Positions 15,920 through 24,309 of a stretch of DNA of 64,000 nucleotides are shown in pieces. Source of the stretch: Poriferisodalis sp965208485 (GTDB lineage Bacteria > Actinomycetota > Acidimicrobiia > Acidimicrobiales > Poriferisodalaceae); NCBI RefSeq assembly GCF_965208485.1, contig NZ_OZ242344.1, positions 4,154,001 through 4,218,000 of the forward strand, written 5' to 3'. The notes beneath the pieces were generated by a model. That model saw nothing but the letters and a program-made list of their open reading frames with translations, ran no database searches and was not told the origin of the DNA. The stretch's first letter is position 1; each line of letters opens with the position of its first letter. The translations under genes were made by a program, and so were the position numbers.

Positions 15920-17038
15920 CGCTTTCGTCTGCAGTGACCCAAGCAGCTCGTCGAAGCTCTTCGTGAACGCGGCAACGCCTTGGGCTTCGAGCACGCCGGC
16001 GACTTCGTCCAGGTCGATGCCGTGCGCTGTCACGGCGTCCAGCACGTAGCGGGCGGCGGACTGGTCGGTGTCGACCGTGCGACGCAGCTTTCCGTGATTG
16101 CAGAAGGCATCCAGGGTTGCGTCGGGCATCGTGTTCACCGTGTGCGGCCCGATGAGCTCGTCGACGTAGAGGGTGTCGGGATAGGCGGGGTTCTTCGTGC
16201 TCGTCGATGCCCACAGCGGGCGCTGCACCTGTGCGCCGAGGGCCGCGAGCCGATCCCAGCGAGGCCCGCTGAAGATCCCCTCGAAGCGGCCGTAGGCGGC
16301 CTGCGCCTGGGCCACCGCCGTGCGACCTCGCAGCGCCAGCGCACTTGGCGTGCTCACCGCGTCGAGGCGGCGGTCTACCTCGGTGTCGGTGCGGCTGACG
16401 AAGAACGAGGCCACGCTCGCGACATCGGACAGGTCCGATGCGCCGGCGCCGACCCGGTCTTCGAGGCCCGCCAGGTAGGCCTCGGCCACCTGCTCGTAAC
16501 GGGCTACCGAGAAGATCAGCGTCACGTTGATGCTGTGACCCTCGGAAATCATCTGACGGATGGCCGGCAGGCCCTCGACCGTTCCGGGGATCTTCACCAT
16601 CAGGTTCGGTCGCGCCATGCCGTGGTGCAGGGCACGGGCCGCTGTGACGGTTGCCTCGGTGTCGTGCGCCAGCGAGGGATCGACTTCGACCGACACGAAT
16701 CCGTCGGTGCCCCCCGAGGCCGCGTGCACCGGCTCGAGCGCGGCGAGCGCTCCGCAGATGTCGCTGGTGACGAGCTGCCAGTAGGCGTCATCGACTGGGG
16801 TGCCGCCGCACACGAGATCGCCGAACTGCTCGTCGTAATCGGCGGACGACTCGATGGCCTTCTGGAAGATCGAGGGGTTCGAGGTGAGGCCGCGGATGCC
16901 CCGCTCGACCCAGCTTTCCAGCTCTCCGCCGGTGATCCAGCCTCGGCGCAGATTGTCGAGCCACGGGCTCTGTCCGCACACCGAGAACAGCGAGGTGAGC
17001 TTGCCGTCCTTCGTACTGCCCGCATCGCCGTCGGTCAT
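15905..17038 (-). CDS. tal: Transaldolase
   Basis: 377 residues. The enzyme moves dihydroxyacetone units between sugar phosphates in the pentose phosphate pathway. Family signatures include 'RGLTSNPSIFQKAI', the Schiff-base lysine strand 'NLMVKIPGTVEGLPAI', 'INVTLIFSVARYEQV' and 'VNTMPDATLDAF'. The length and N-terminus ('LFSVCGQSPWLDNLRRGWI') match the actinobacterial long form. It lies just downstream of transketolase, the usual pairing. Its stop codon sits inside the first unit of the 29-bp repeat array. Confidence 0.95.
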   Translation of the reverse strand: MTDGDAGSTKDGKLTSLFSVCGQSPWLDNLRRGWITGGELESWVERGIRGLTSNPSIFQKAIESSADYDEQFGDLVCGGTPVDDAYWQLVTSDICGALAALEPVHAASGGTDGFVSVEVDPSLAHDTEATVTAARALHHGMARPNLMVKIPGTVEGLPAIRQMISEGHSINVTLIFSVARYEQVAEAYLAGLEDRVGAGASDLSDVASVASFFVSRTDTEVDRRLDAVSTPSALALRGRTAVAQAQAAYGRFEGIFSGPRWDRLAALGAQVQRPLWASTSTKNPAYPDTLYVDELIGPHTVNTMPDATLDAFCNHGKLRRTVDTDQSAARYVLDAVTAHGIDLDEVAGVLEAQGVAAFTKSFDELLGSLQTKADSLA

Positions 17039-17089
17039 GCTTATCTTTCTGAGATCGGGCCTTTGGGGGTAACGCTTCGCAGTCTCTTT

Positions 17090-19069
17090 TTAGAGCAGCT
17101 TGCGAGCTGCATCGGCGATGCTCGCAGCCGTGAAGCCGAAGTGGGCCATGAGGTCGCCGCCCGGCGCGCTGGCCCCGAACCGGTTCATGGACACCGTCGC
17201 ATCGGCATAGCGATCCCAGCCGAACGCAGCGGCGGCTTCGACACCCAGCACCGGGACCCCCGCAGGGAACACCATCGACCGGTACCGCTCGTCCTGATCC
17301 TCGAAGAGGTCCCAGCTCGGCATCGAGACGACCGTGCTGGCGATGCCCTCGGCTGCGAGCAGGGCCGCGGCCTCGGTGCAGCACTGCACCTCGCTGCCGG
17401 TGCCGGCGAGAATCACCGCAGGCGCCGGGGTGTCGATGAGGACGTACGCGCCGCGTTCCACCTGGCCGGCACGCTCAGTGCCGTCGAGCACGGGGACGTT
17501 CTGGCGAGTCAGCACGAGTGCTGTGGGACCGTCGCGGTCGACCGCGATCTGCCATGCCTGTGCGGTCTCGTTGGCATCGGCAGGACGGATCACGCTCAGG
17601 CCCGGGATCGCACGCAGGGATGCCAGGTGCTCGATCGGCTGGTGGGTGGGCCCGTCCTCGCCGACGCCGATCGAGTCGTGCGTCCACACGAACACGGTCT
17701 TGGCGCCGCTGAGGGCTGCCAGTCGCACCGCAGGCCGCATGTAGTCGCTGAACACCAGGAACGTGCCGACCACGGGAAGCGCCCCGCCGTGCAGCGCCAT
17801 GCCGTTGGCCACGGCGCCCATCGCGTGCTCGCGCACGCCGTAGAAGAGCTTGCGGCCGCCGGGATTGTCTGCAGACAGCACCTCGGCGGCGATGTTGGTG
17901 CCGGTGTTGCCGGTGAGGTCGGCACCGCCGCAGATGAGGGCGGGCACGTTGTCCACAGAAGCGTCCAGCACGCGGTTGGCGGCAACCCTGGTCGCCATCT
18001 GGGTACCGGCCTCGAAGGTCCGGCCGGCGGCCGGGTCGCCGTTGGTGGAGCGGGCCGACCACAGCGCATCCAGCCAGTCGGGATCGTGGCCGCTCGCCGC
18101 CAGTCGGGCCTCCCATTCGAGGCGTTCGGCGGTACCTCGGGTGCCGGCGGCCAAGTAGGCCTGCGCAACGTCGTCGTCGACAGCGAACTCGGCATCGGGA
18201 ACCATGCCCATGGCTCGCTTCGCGGCGGCGATCTCGTCGGCGTCGGTGATGGCGCCGTGCGCCGCCGACGTGTCGATGGCGGTGGGCATCGGGTAGCCGA
18301 TGTGGGTGCGGAGGATGACCAACGAGGGCCGGTCGTCGACGAGCATCGCAGAGCGCAGTGCCTGTTCGATCGCGTCGAGATCCTCGGCCGCTTCGCCGAG
18401 GTCGGCGACATGCCAGCCGTAGGCCTCGAAGCGGCGGGCGGCGTCATCGCTGAGCGCCAGGTCGGTGCTGCCGTCGATCGTGATGCGGTTGTCGTCGTAC
18501 ACCGCTGCGAGGCGGCCGAGTTGCTGGTGGCCGGCAAGGGATGCCGCTTCGTGGCTGATCCCTTCCATCAGGTCGCCATCGCTGACAATGACGAACGTGC
18601 GATGGTCGACGAGGTCTGCGCCCAGCCGGGCTCGCAGCCCGCGCTCGGCCAGGGCCATGCCGACGGCATTGGCGAATCCCTGCCCGAGCGGACCGGTGGT
18701 GACTTCGACTCCAGGGGTGAGGCCGCGTTCGGGATGGCCGGGAGTGATGGAGCCGAGTTGGCGGAAATCGCGGATGTCGTCCAGCGTGACGCCGTAGCCC
18801 AGCAGGTGCGTCATCGCGTAGACGAGCATCGAGGCGTGGCCTGCGGACAGGACGAACCGGTCGCGGTCTGCCCAGTCGGGAGCGCTGGCGTCGTAGCGCA
18901 GGATTCGGCTGAAGAGCACGTGTGCCGCGGGCGCCAGCGCCATCGCCGTTCCGGTATGGCCGCTGTTGGCTCGCATCACGGCGTCCATCGCCAATGCCCG
19001 GATGGTGTTGATCTGCCGGGCTTCGAGCGTGGTGTTCATGAGAGCGGTGTCCGTGACGTTGGGACTCAT
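17090..19069 (-). CDS. tkt: Transketolase
   Basis: 659 residues, thiamine-diphosphate enzyme moving two-carbon units. It has the N-terminal 'ANSGHTGTAMALAPAAH', 'GPLGQGFANAVGMALAER', the ThDP/Mg motif 'SDGDLMEGISHEAASLAG' (GDG...N, split), and in the middle domain 'TGTNIAAEVL' and 'YGVREHAMGAVANGMALHG'. C-terminal 'RFGASAPGGDLMAHFGF' is also typical. The start may be ATG 19069 or ATG 19039 (MNTTLEARQ), the latter closer to family N-termini. Three 14-bp repeats lie immediately upstream. Confidence 0.95.
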   Translation of the reverse strand: MSPNVTDTALMNTTLEARQINTIRALAMDAVMRANSGHTGTAMALAPAAHVLFSRILRYDASAPDWADRDRFVLSAGHASMLVYAMTHLLGYGVTLDDIRDFRQLGSITPGHPERGLTPGVEVTTGPLGQGFANAVGMALAERGLRARLGADLVDHRTFVIVSDGDLMEGISHEAASLAGHQQLGRLAAVYDDNRITIDGSTDLALSDDAARRFEAYGWHVADLGEAAEDLDAIEQALRSAMLVDDRPSLVILRTHIGYPMPTAIDTSAAHGAITDADEIAAAKRAMGMVPDAEFAVDDDVAQAYLAAGTRGTAERLEWEARLAASGHDPDWLDALWSARSTNGDPAAGRTFEAGTQMATRVAANRVLDASVDNVPALICGGADLTGNTGTNIAAEVLSADNPGGRKLFYGVREHAMGAVANGMALHGGALPVVGTFLVFSDYMRPAVRLAALSGAKTVFVWTHDSIGVGEDGPTHQPIEHLASLRAIPGLSVIRPADANETAQAWQIAVDRDGPTALVLTRQNVPVLDGTERAGQVERGAYVLIDTPAPAVILAGTGSEVQCCTEAAALLAAEGIASTVVSMPSWDLFEDQDERYRSMVFPAGVPVLGVEAAAAFGWDRYADATVSMNRFGASAPGGDLMAHFGFTAASIADAARKLL

Positions 19070-19109
19070 GAGGCTGGGTTCATGACACTGGATTCATGAG
19101 ACAGGGTTC
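19068..19109 (+). repeat. 14-bp imperfect tandem repeat x3 between the FIST gene stop and tkt start
   Basis: Units atgaggctgggttc, atgacactggattc and atgagacagggttc (19068, 19082, 19096) follow without gaps. On the coding strand each ends in TCAT, so each offers TCATGA at the gene boundary. This is one of several boundary duplications in the window. Confidence 0.8.
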
Positions 19110-19110
19110 A

Positions 19111-20295
19111 TCATGGCGCGTCGCTGTCGGTGAACAGCGCCATTGACGCAGTGAATCCATGCACGTACGAACGCTCCCCGACGGGACCGATCTCGCCGGC
19201 GCAGAACATGCCGCCTACCTGGGTCCCGATGTGGGAAGCGAGGACCGAGGCGTCGTGGTGAGGGGTCTCGAACAGGTGGGTGCCGCGCCCGTTGCAGGTG
19301 AACAGCAGGGCGCCTGCCGCTGCGCGTGCGGCCGGAGTCGAGTTGCTGAGCGCCTCGTGCAGGTCCTCGTCGGCCGTGACGGCGTCGCGTACATGGAATT
19401 GCACGGTGGCGCCGATCGGCGCCACGTCTCCGATGGCGATTGCGCCGCTTTCGCGGTCGGCGCCGAGCACGCCGCGGATCAGGAAGTCGCCTCGTTCGAA
19501 TTCGACCTTGGCCTCATGGGTGACTCGGCCGACATGGAGGCCCCGCTGGACCAGCCGCTGATCGGCCGGATCGAGCTTGGAGAACATCTGCAGCAGCCGC
19601 TCGAAGGGCGGCAGCCCGCCGAGCGATCGGACGACGTTCCCCTCGGCCTCCGTGATGATGTAAGGCTGGCCGATGGGCCGGCAGCCCTGGGAGACCAAGT
19701 GCGTGACCGTCACGCTGCCGCCCACGATCAGCGCCGCAGCACCCGAGCGATGCACGCCGCCGTCGACCACGATGCGATTGCCGCCCGGCATCGGCGCGCC
19801 GGAGGACATGCCGCCCAGCACGCTGACGTGCGGCCATCGCTCGGCCCAATGGGACAGCGCCGCATCAACCGGGTAGGAGTACGGGTCGGCCAGCAGGATC
19901 ATCGAGGGATCGCTGACGGCATCGACCTCGTCCAGCGCGGCCGCAAGCGTCTCGTCGTCGACCGCCGGATCGGGCACACCCGAGAGATGCACTGCGCGTG
20001 CCCGCCTGCGGACGCCCGAGCCGAGGCTCCCGGCCCACAGCACCGCAGCCGTCTGTTCTTCGATCTCGCGCTCGCCGGCGGCTACCGAGACGGCCGTCGT
20101 GCCGACGAGCGCCGCGGGCGCGAGCAACTCGACGACCGTTGCTGCGATTTCCTCGGTGTGGTTGATGTGGTCACCCGAGGTGAACAGCAGTGCCACGTCG
20201 GGCTGCACGCCCAATGACTCGAGCACATGGCCCACGATCTCGCCGGTAGCCGCTCCGGGATCGGCATGCTGGGACAACCCGACGGTGAACGGCAT
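19111..20295 (-). CDS. FIST-domain sensor-type protein
   Basis: 394 residues with N-terminal FIST and C-terminal FIST_C regions. Signatures are 'VALLFTSGDHINHTEEIAA', 'ALVGTTAVSVAAGEREIE', 'SVLGGMSSGAPMPGGNRI' and, near the end, 'ALLFTCNGRGTHLFETPHHD' plus 'QVGGMFCAGEIGPVG'. FIST domains are thought to bind small ligands, perhaps amino acids, in signalling. Here the protein is stand-alone without an output domain. It is upstream of tkt-tal on the same strand with a short repeat-filled gap. Confidence 0.88.
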   Translation of the reverse strand: MPFTVGLSQHADPGAATGEIVGHVLESLGVQPDVALLFTSGDHINHTEEIAATVVELLAPAALVGTTAVSVAAGEREIEEQTAAVLWAGSLGSGVRRRARAVHLSGVPDPAVDDETLAAALDEVDAVSDPSMILLADPYSYPVDAALSHWAERWPHVSVLGGMSSGAPMPGGNRIVVDGGVHRSGAAALIVGGSVTVTHLVSQGCRPIGQPYIITEAEGNVVRSLGGLPPFERLLQMFSKLDPADQRLVQRGLHVGRVTHEAKVEFERGDFLIRGVLGADRESGAIAIGDVAPIGATVQFHVRDAVTADEDLHEALSNSTPAARAAAGALLFTCNGRGTHLFETPHHDASVLASHIGTQVGGMFCAGEIGPVGERSYVHGFTASMALFTDSDAP

Positions 20296-20310
20296 CGCTG
20301 TTCGATCCGC

Positions 20311-20751
20311 CTAGCCCGTTTGCTCTGCGGGAGTGCCGGTCCAGCCGCCTCCCGCTGGGGCCTCCGGCGGACTGTCGTCCGCGGGCGGGTTCATCGTCAA
20401 CGGAATGACGACCGCCTCGCCCTGGTCGACGCGGCAATGGGCCTCGATGGTGGACGGCTCGCCGAAGGTGAGCTCGGCCTGGACGAGGTTGTAGCCGAAC
20501 TTGCCGGGTTCGACGCTGAGGGGCTGCACGTTGCGCGCAACCTGCTCGTCGCCGCGCATGAAGCGCACTTCGAGCGCCGCCAGTCCGGTGTGGGATGCAG
20601 GGCAGCGCACGAGCACGATCATGTGCGGCGTGATCGTCACCGGGAAAGGCCCGGGGGCTGCCATCGAGAAGTGCACACCGCCGAGATCGATGCGGGCTGC
20701 GCCGCCCGCTGCCTGGCGCATGTCGAAGTGCTCGATGAACAAGGCGGACAT
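20311..20751 (-). CDS. Conserved protein, possibly DUF6941-like
   Basis: 146 residues beginning MSALFIEHFDMRQAAGG. The beta-rich middle ('VTITPHMIVLVRCPASHTG', 'LAALEVRFMRGDEQVARNV') and closing 'GEAVVIPLTMNPP' resemble small actinobacterial proteins predicted to form a beta-sandwich. The C-terminal 25 residues are Pro/Gly-rich. The gene ends 15 bases before the FIST gene start on the same strand, so co-transcription is likely. Function unknown; the DUF name is from memory and tentative. Confidence 0.55.
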   Translation of the reverse strand: MSALFIEHFDMRQAAGGAARIDLGGVHFSMAAPGPFPVTITPHMIVLVRCPASHTGLAALEVRFMRGDEQVARNVQPLSVEPGKFGYNLVQAELTFGEPSTIEAHCRVDQGEAVVIPLTMNPPADDSPPEAPAGGGWTGTPAEQTG

Positions 20752-20832
20752 GATCTGCACGCTGTGGATCGTAGGCGTGCGAGATGCCCGTCACGCGAAC
20801 GCATTTCGGTGCGTTGTCGTAGATTGCCCGCC

Positions 20833-20985
20833 ATGACTCAGAGCGAGAGGTTTGACGGCGAATACGGACCCAGCACATGGGCCTGGGTGAGGGAACAGGC
20901 GGACGCGTACGAAGCGTCGAATGGCAGCGAAGCCAACACGCTGCGCGACACCGGCCTGCCGATCATCGTGATGACCACCGTCGGG
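20833..20985 (+). pseudogene. N-terminal fragment of an F420-dependent nitroreductase (Ddn family)
   Basis: The first 51 codons read 'EYGPSTWAWVREQADAYEAS' then 'NTLRDTGLPIIVMTTVG', the start of deazaflavin-dependent nitroreductases. At the point where the F420-binding 'RKSGKxRxxP' should follow, homology stops and the sequence becomes the reverse complement of a retropepsin-like fragment. The frame stays open to 21186 but is no longer family-like. Confidence 0.7.
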
Positions 20986-21170
20986 CACCGCTGTCCATTG
21001 GCAGCCAGGAACGGCTCGAGGTCGACCGGGACTGCGCCCAAGTGCGTCACGACGTTGGATGAGACGAAGGTGCGTTGTGCGCCGGTGTCCACGAGCGCAT
21101 CGAAGAATCGCGGGCTCGCACTGCCCTGGGCGGACACGTTCACCACAGCACTGCGACGCATCCGCAGCAT
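20985..21170 (-). pseudogene. N-terminal fragment of a clan-AA (retropepsin-like) aspartic protease
   Basis: The reverse strand reads 'MRRSAVVNVSAQGS', then 'RFFDALVDTGAQRTFVSSNV' and 'VVTHLGAVPVDLEPFLAANG'. This has the catalytic DTGA motif and following psi-loop of bacterial retropepsin-like proteases. The second half, which normally ends in a 'LLG.D' strand, is missing; the frame runs into the antisense Ddn fragment. Truncated by the same rearrangement. Confidence 0.6.
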
Positions 21171-21186
21171 GCCCCAGCACTGCTGA

Positions 21187-21370
21187 ACACCCCCAGCGTC
21201 ACGCCGCGCCGCGCAGCACACACCCAAGACGCAGCACACAAACCAGCCACCAACACCCGACCGGCCACCGCCACGCCCCCACACCCACCAGCAGCCGACA
21301 CCCAACACCACCCACAACCACACCCCCCACCAAACCCGCCGCCACCCACCCCACCGGCGGATCTGGGCTA
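21187..21370. other. C/A-rich (reverse strand G/T-rich) low-complexity tract
   Basis: About 180 bases are almost free of T on the + strand (runs of caccacccac, ccccccacc). The reverse strand is therefore G/T-rich, and it lies just before the retropepsin-like fragment. Frames exist in both strands but encode only low-complexity peptides. Similar keto-rich leaders precede the secreted-protein gene at 38.1-38.3 kb and fill the 5' part of the gene starting at 45350. Confidence 0.75.
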
Positions 21371-21458
21371 AGAGGCCGCGCCAATAGGCGAAGCCGTGAA
21401 AGCCGAGATCGCGGCAGCCATGACATCGACTGCGCCGGGGCCGCTAGACATTGGCGCC

Positions 21459-22136
21459 ATGGGACAGACGATCGAGTTGACAGCTTCAGACGGCGTGACG
21501 TTCAGCGCGTACCGGGCCGAGCCTGCGGGGTCGCCGAAGGGCGGTGTCGTGGTGGTGCAGGAGATCTTCGGTGTGAACGACCACATCCGCAGCGTGGCCG
21601 ACGGCTACGCCGCCGACGGCTACCTGGCGGTGGCGCCGGCACTGTTCGACCGTGTGCGGGGCGGCGTCGAGCTGGGCTACGACGCCGAGGGCATCGACGT
21701 GGGACGCAAGATCGCCTTCGATGACCTGACCGTGGATCAGGTCATGGATGACATCTCAGCAGCGGCTGACTGTGCGGCCGAGGGCGGCAAGGTCGGCATT
21801 GTGGGCTACTGCTGGGGCGGGTCGATGTGCTACGTGGCCTCAGCCCGCCTGGCCGACAAGATCGCCGCAGCATCGGGCTACTACGGCGGGCAGATCATGC
21901 CGCACCTCGACGAGCGGCCCACCGCCCCGCTGCTGATGCACTTCGGCACCGAGGACCACGGCATCCCGCTCGAGAACGTGCATGCCATCGCCGAACGCTG
22001 GGACCACATCGCCGTGCACATCTACGACGGCGCCGATCACGGATTCAACTGCGACGCCAGGGCCAGCTTCCATCCCGATGCGGCCGCCCTGGCCAAACAG
22101 CGCACCCTCGATCACTTCGCAGAACACCTGAGCTGA
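21459..22136 (+). CDS. Dienelactone hydrolase family protein
   Basis: 225 residues, alpha/beta hydrolase. The nucleophile motif is 'GIVGYCWGGSMCY' with Cys as nucleophile, the signature of dienelactone hydrolases. The acid/His side follows in 'GTEDHGIPLENV' and 'YDGADHGFNCDA'. The N-terminal 'VVVVQEIFGVNDHIRSVADG' is typical. The start was set at ATG 21459 (MGQTIELTASDG) to match family N-termini; in-frame starts at 21396 and 21420 are possible. Probably opens a lactone ring in aromatic or related catabolism. Confidence 0.9.
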   Translation: MGQTIELTASDGVTFSAYRAEPAGSPKGGVVVVQEIFGVNDHIRSVADGYAADGYLAVAPALFDRVRGGVELGYDAEGIDVGRKIAFDDLTVDQVMDDISAAADCAAEGGKVGIVGYCWGGSMCYVASARLADKIAAASGYYGGQIMPHLDERPTAPLLMHFGTEDHGIPLENVHAIAERWDHIAVHIYDGADHGFNCDARASFHPDAAALAKQRTLDHFAEHLS

Positions 22137-22188
22137 GCCGTCGCTTCGGCGGCTCCAGCTTCAGCTAGCCGAATCTCACGATGCTCGC

Positions 22189-22416
22189 CTAGTTGCTCAG
22201 GCTCGCAGCTTGCGCTCTCTTCTTCCTCATGCGCATGTTGTCGATGCCGTGATCACATCCGTCAATGACCCAGAGAATGCAGGCCCCAACGAACACGCCC
22301 ATCGCCAGCGCGCTGTCTGAGTTCACGGCCCAGATCACACCCAGTGTGATGATCGTCATGAACTTGAGAATCGCTCGCCAGAGCGTGACGACGAAATAGC
22401 CCTTGATTGCGTTCAT
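22189..22416 (-). CDS. Small two-helix membrane protein
   Basis: 75 residues starting MNAIKGYFVVTLWRA, with two hydrophobic segments ('ILKFMTIITLGVIWAV' and 'LAMGVFVGACILWVI') and a basic tail ('MRMRKKRAQ'). Local GC is clearly lower than in neighbouring genes, which suggests acquired DNA. No family recognised. The surrounding sequence 22417-22588 has no other gene I can support. Confidence 0.5.
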   Translation of the reverse strand: MNAIKGYFVVTLWRAILKFMTIITLGVIWAVNSDSALAMGVFVGACILWVIDGCDHGIDNMRMRKKRAQAASLSN

Positions 22417-22597
22417 CCTCAAGCACTCTGCCCAGACTGCATGCACCGCAGAATAGCACACTCAGAGATGCGAGTATCCATGCCTCATGTCAGATCATGT
22501 CGTGAGTCTGCATGACAAGCGCGCAGGAACGACCATCGCCGTCCGGATACGCCTGTGTGACGTGGCGTCGTCGGACTGATCTGCGAGAGTGACGCCG

Positions 22598-24184
22598 ATG
22601 CACAGATGGATGAAGGTGACCGTGCCCGCACTTGCCACTGCACTGGCGTTCTCGGCATGCACCAGCCCCGATGACGGGCGCAGCGAGGCGTCGTCGCCGA
22701 CCACTGCAGCATCCGAGATCGCGAGCGAGACATCCGCCACGACGGCGTCTCCGTCGACGACGCTGGCCCCGGCGCCGACAACGACAGCGTCCCCAGAGAC
22801 TGAACCGACCGCAGCCCCGCCGACTGCCCCGCCGCCGGCTGGGGAAGATCAGGCAGTTCCGCCGTCCGGCGCGGGGGCGGGCGACAGCTTCTACCCGTGG
22901 CTCGGCAACAGCGGTTACGACGTCACCCACTACGACCTCGTGCTCGATGTCGATCCGGACGCCAACAGCCTCGACGGCGTCACGACCGTCCATGCGGTGT
23001 CCACCAGCGGACTCGAGACGATCTACCTGGACCTGTCCGGCCTTGAGGTCAGCGCGGTGAAGGTGGACGGTGTCGCGGCCGAGTTCTCGCGCGAGCGAAC
23101 GGAGCTGGTGGTGCAGCCCGCTGTGCCGGTGCCCGCCGGCGTCGGCTTCACCGTCGAGGTCGCGTACTCCGGCGTGCCGGATCGCATCGACGACCCGGGT
23201 GTGCCGTTCGCCCGGATCGGATGGTTCAACCAACGCGGCGTGATCTACACCGCCAACGAGCCGTCGGGCTCGATGTCATGGTTCCCGTCCAACAACCACC
23301 CGACCGACAAGGCCACCTACACCATCGCCATCACCGTGCCCGAGCACCTGACGGCTGCCTCGAACGGGCTGCTGGTGAGCGAGACAGTCGCCGACGGCCG
23401 ACGAACAGCGACGTGGCACACGGACGATCCCATGGCCACCTACTTGGCTGCCGTGTACATCGGCCTCTTCGAGCGTCACGAACAGGAGACCCGCGAGGGC
23501 CTGCTGATCCGCGACTACATCCCCAGCTCACTGACCGACGAGCAGCGCCGGGTCACCCTCGATGCCCTGTCGGTCACGCCGGGCGCCATCGCATTCTTCG
23601 AGGAGATGCTCGGCCCGTATCCGTTCGATGCCTACGGCACGCTCGTGCTGCCGTTCAGCACTGGCTTCGCCATGGAGAACCAGACGCTCTCGCTGCACGG
23701 CAGCCAGACGTTGAGTCCGCTGATCATTGCCCACGAACTGGCGCACGCGTGGTTCGGCAACTCGGTGTCGCCGGGGGACTGGAGCGATATCTGGCTCAAC
23801 GAGGGCTTCGCGCACTACTTGGCCTTCCTGTATCTGGCCGACCACGAGGGCCGCGACATCGGCGCGCTGATGGCCGGCGAGCTGCGGGCAGCACGCGGCG
23901 CGAGAGCTGTTCCGCCTGGCAGCATTTCCGTCGAGCAGCTGTTCGACTTCCCCTCCGTGTACCAGCGGTCCATGCTGACCCTGCACGCCCTGCACCGCCA
24001 CCTTGGCGATGAGGCGTTCTTCGAGCTCGTCCGGCGCCACTACCGGCAATCGGTCGACGGCACCGCCACCACGTCCGAGTTCATGGGGATCGTGGCACAG
24101 TTCGGCGGACCTGAGGCCGTGGCCCTGCTTGCCTCGTGGCTCTACAGCCCCGAGATCCCCTTGACCCTCGACGGACCGGGCTAA
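22598..24184 (+). CDS. Lipoprotein M1-family (aminopeptidase N-like) metallopeptidase
   Basis: 528 residues. A lipoprotein signal ends in 'LAFSAC', followed by a long Thr/Ser/Pro-rich linker to about residue 95. The catalytic region has 'GFAMENQTLSLHG' (GAMEN-like exopeptidase motif), 'HELAHAWFGN' (HExxH zinc ligands) and 'NEGFAHYLAFLY' (third ligand). The C-terminal helical domain of full aminopeptidase N is missing, as in short secreted M1 enzymes. Probably a surface-tethered peptidase feeding on peptides. ATG 22598 places Arg and Lys directly before the hydrophobic signal. Confidence 0.93.
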   Translation: MHRWMKVTVPALATALAFSACTSPDDGRSEASSPTTAASEIASETSATTASPSTTLAPAPTTTASPETEPTAAPPTAPPPAGEDQAVPPSGAGAGDSFYPWLGNSGYDVTHYDLVLDVDPDANSLDGVTTVHAVSTSGLETIYLDLSGLEVSAVKVDGVAAEFSRERTELVVQPAVPVPAGVGFTVEVAYSGVPDRIDDPGVPFARIGWFNQRGVIYTANEPSGSMSWFPSNNHPTDKATYTIAITVPEHLTAASNGLLVSETVADGRRTATWHTDDPMATYLAAVYIGLFERHEQETREGLLIRDYIPSSLTDEQRRVTLDALSVTPGAIAFFEEMLGPYPFDAYGTLVLPFSTGFAMENQTLSLHGSQTLSPLIIAHELAHAWFGNSVSPGDWSDIWLNEGFAHYLAFLYLADHEGRDIGALMAGELRAARGARAVPPGSISVEQLFDFPSVYQRSMLTLHALHRHLGDEAFFELVRRHYRQSVDGTATTSEFMGIVAQFGGPEAVALLASWLYSPEIPLTLDGPG

Positions 24185-24224
24185 GCCCAGACGCCTCGGG
24201 TTCCAAAGCGCGCATGATGAAATC

Positions 24225-24294
24225 GGCCTCCACGGGTCGGGATGTTCGGACAACCCGACAGATACACCAGGGAACCAGCCGACCCGTGGACGGC
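24225..24294. terminator. Long inverted repeat between convergent genes
   Basis: Arms ccacgggtcgg (24230-24240) and ccgacccgtgg (24279-24289) are perfect complements. They extend outwards by ggcct/aggcc-type pairs with one bulge, closing a 38-base loop. A nested alternative pair gtcggg/cccgac lies inside. It sits between the M1 peptidase and the MaoC gene, which point at each other, so a bidirectional terminator is the likely use. Confidence 0.5.
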
Positions 24295-24309
24295 CAATCC
24301 GCGCGGCCT

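Noticed and set aside
15980..19099. 1039-codon open frame opposite transaldolase and transketolase
   Set aside because: Antisense shadow of two certain genes; low-complexity Arg/His/Gly composition and no start signal.
21187..21370. Small Gly/Val/Cys-rich reverse-strand proteins
   Set aside because: They follow directly from the G/T-rich low-complexity sequence and show no conserved features.
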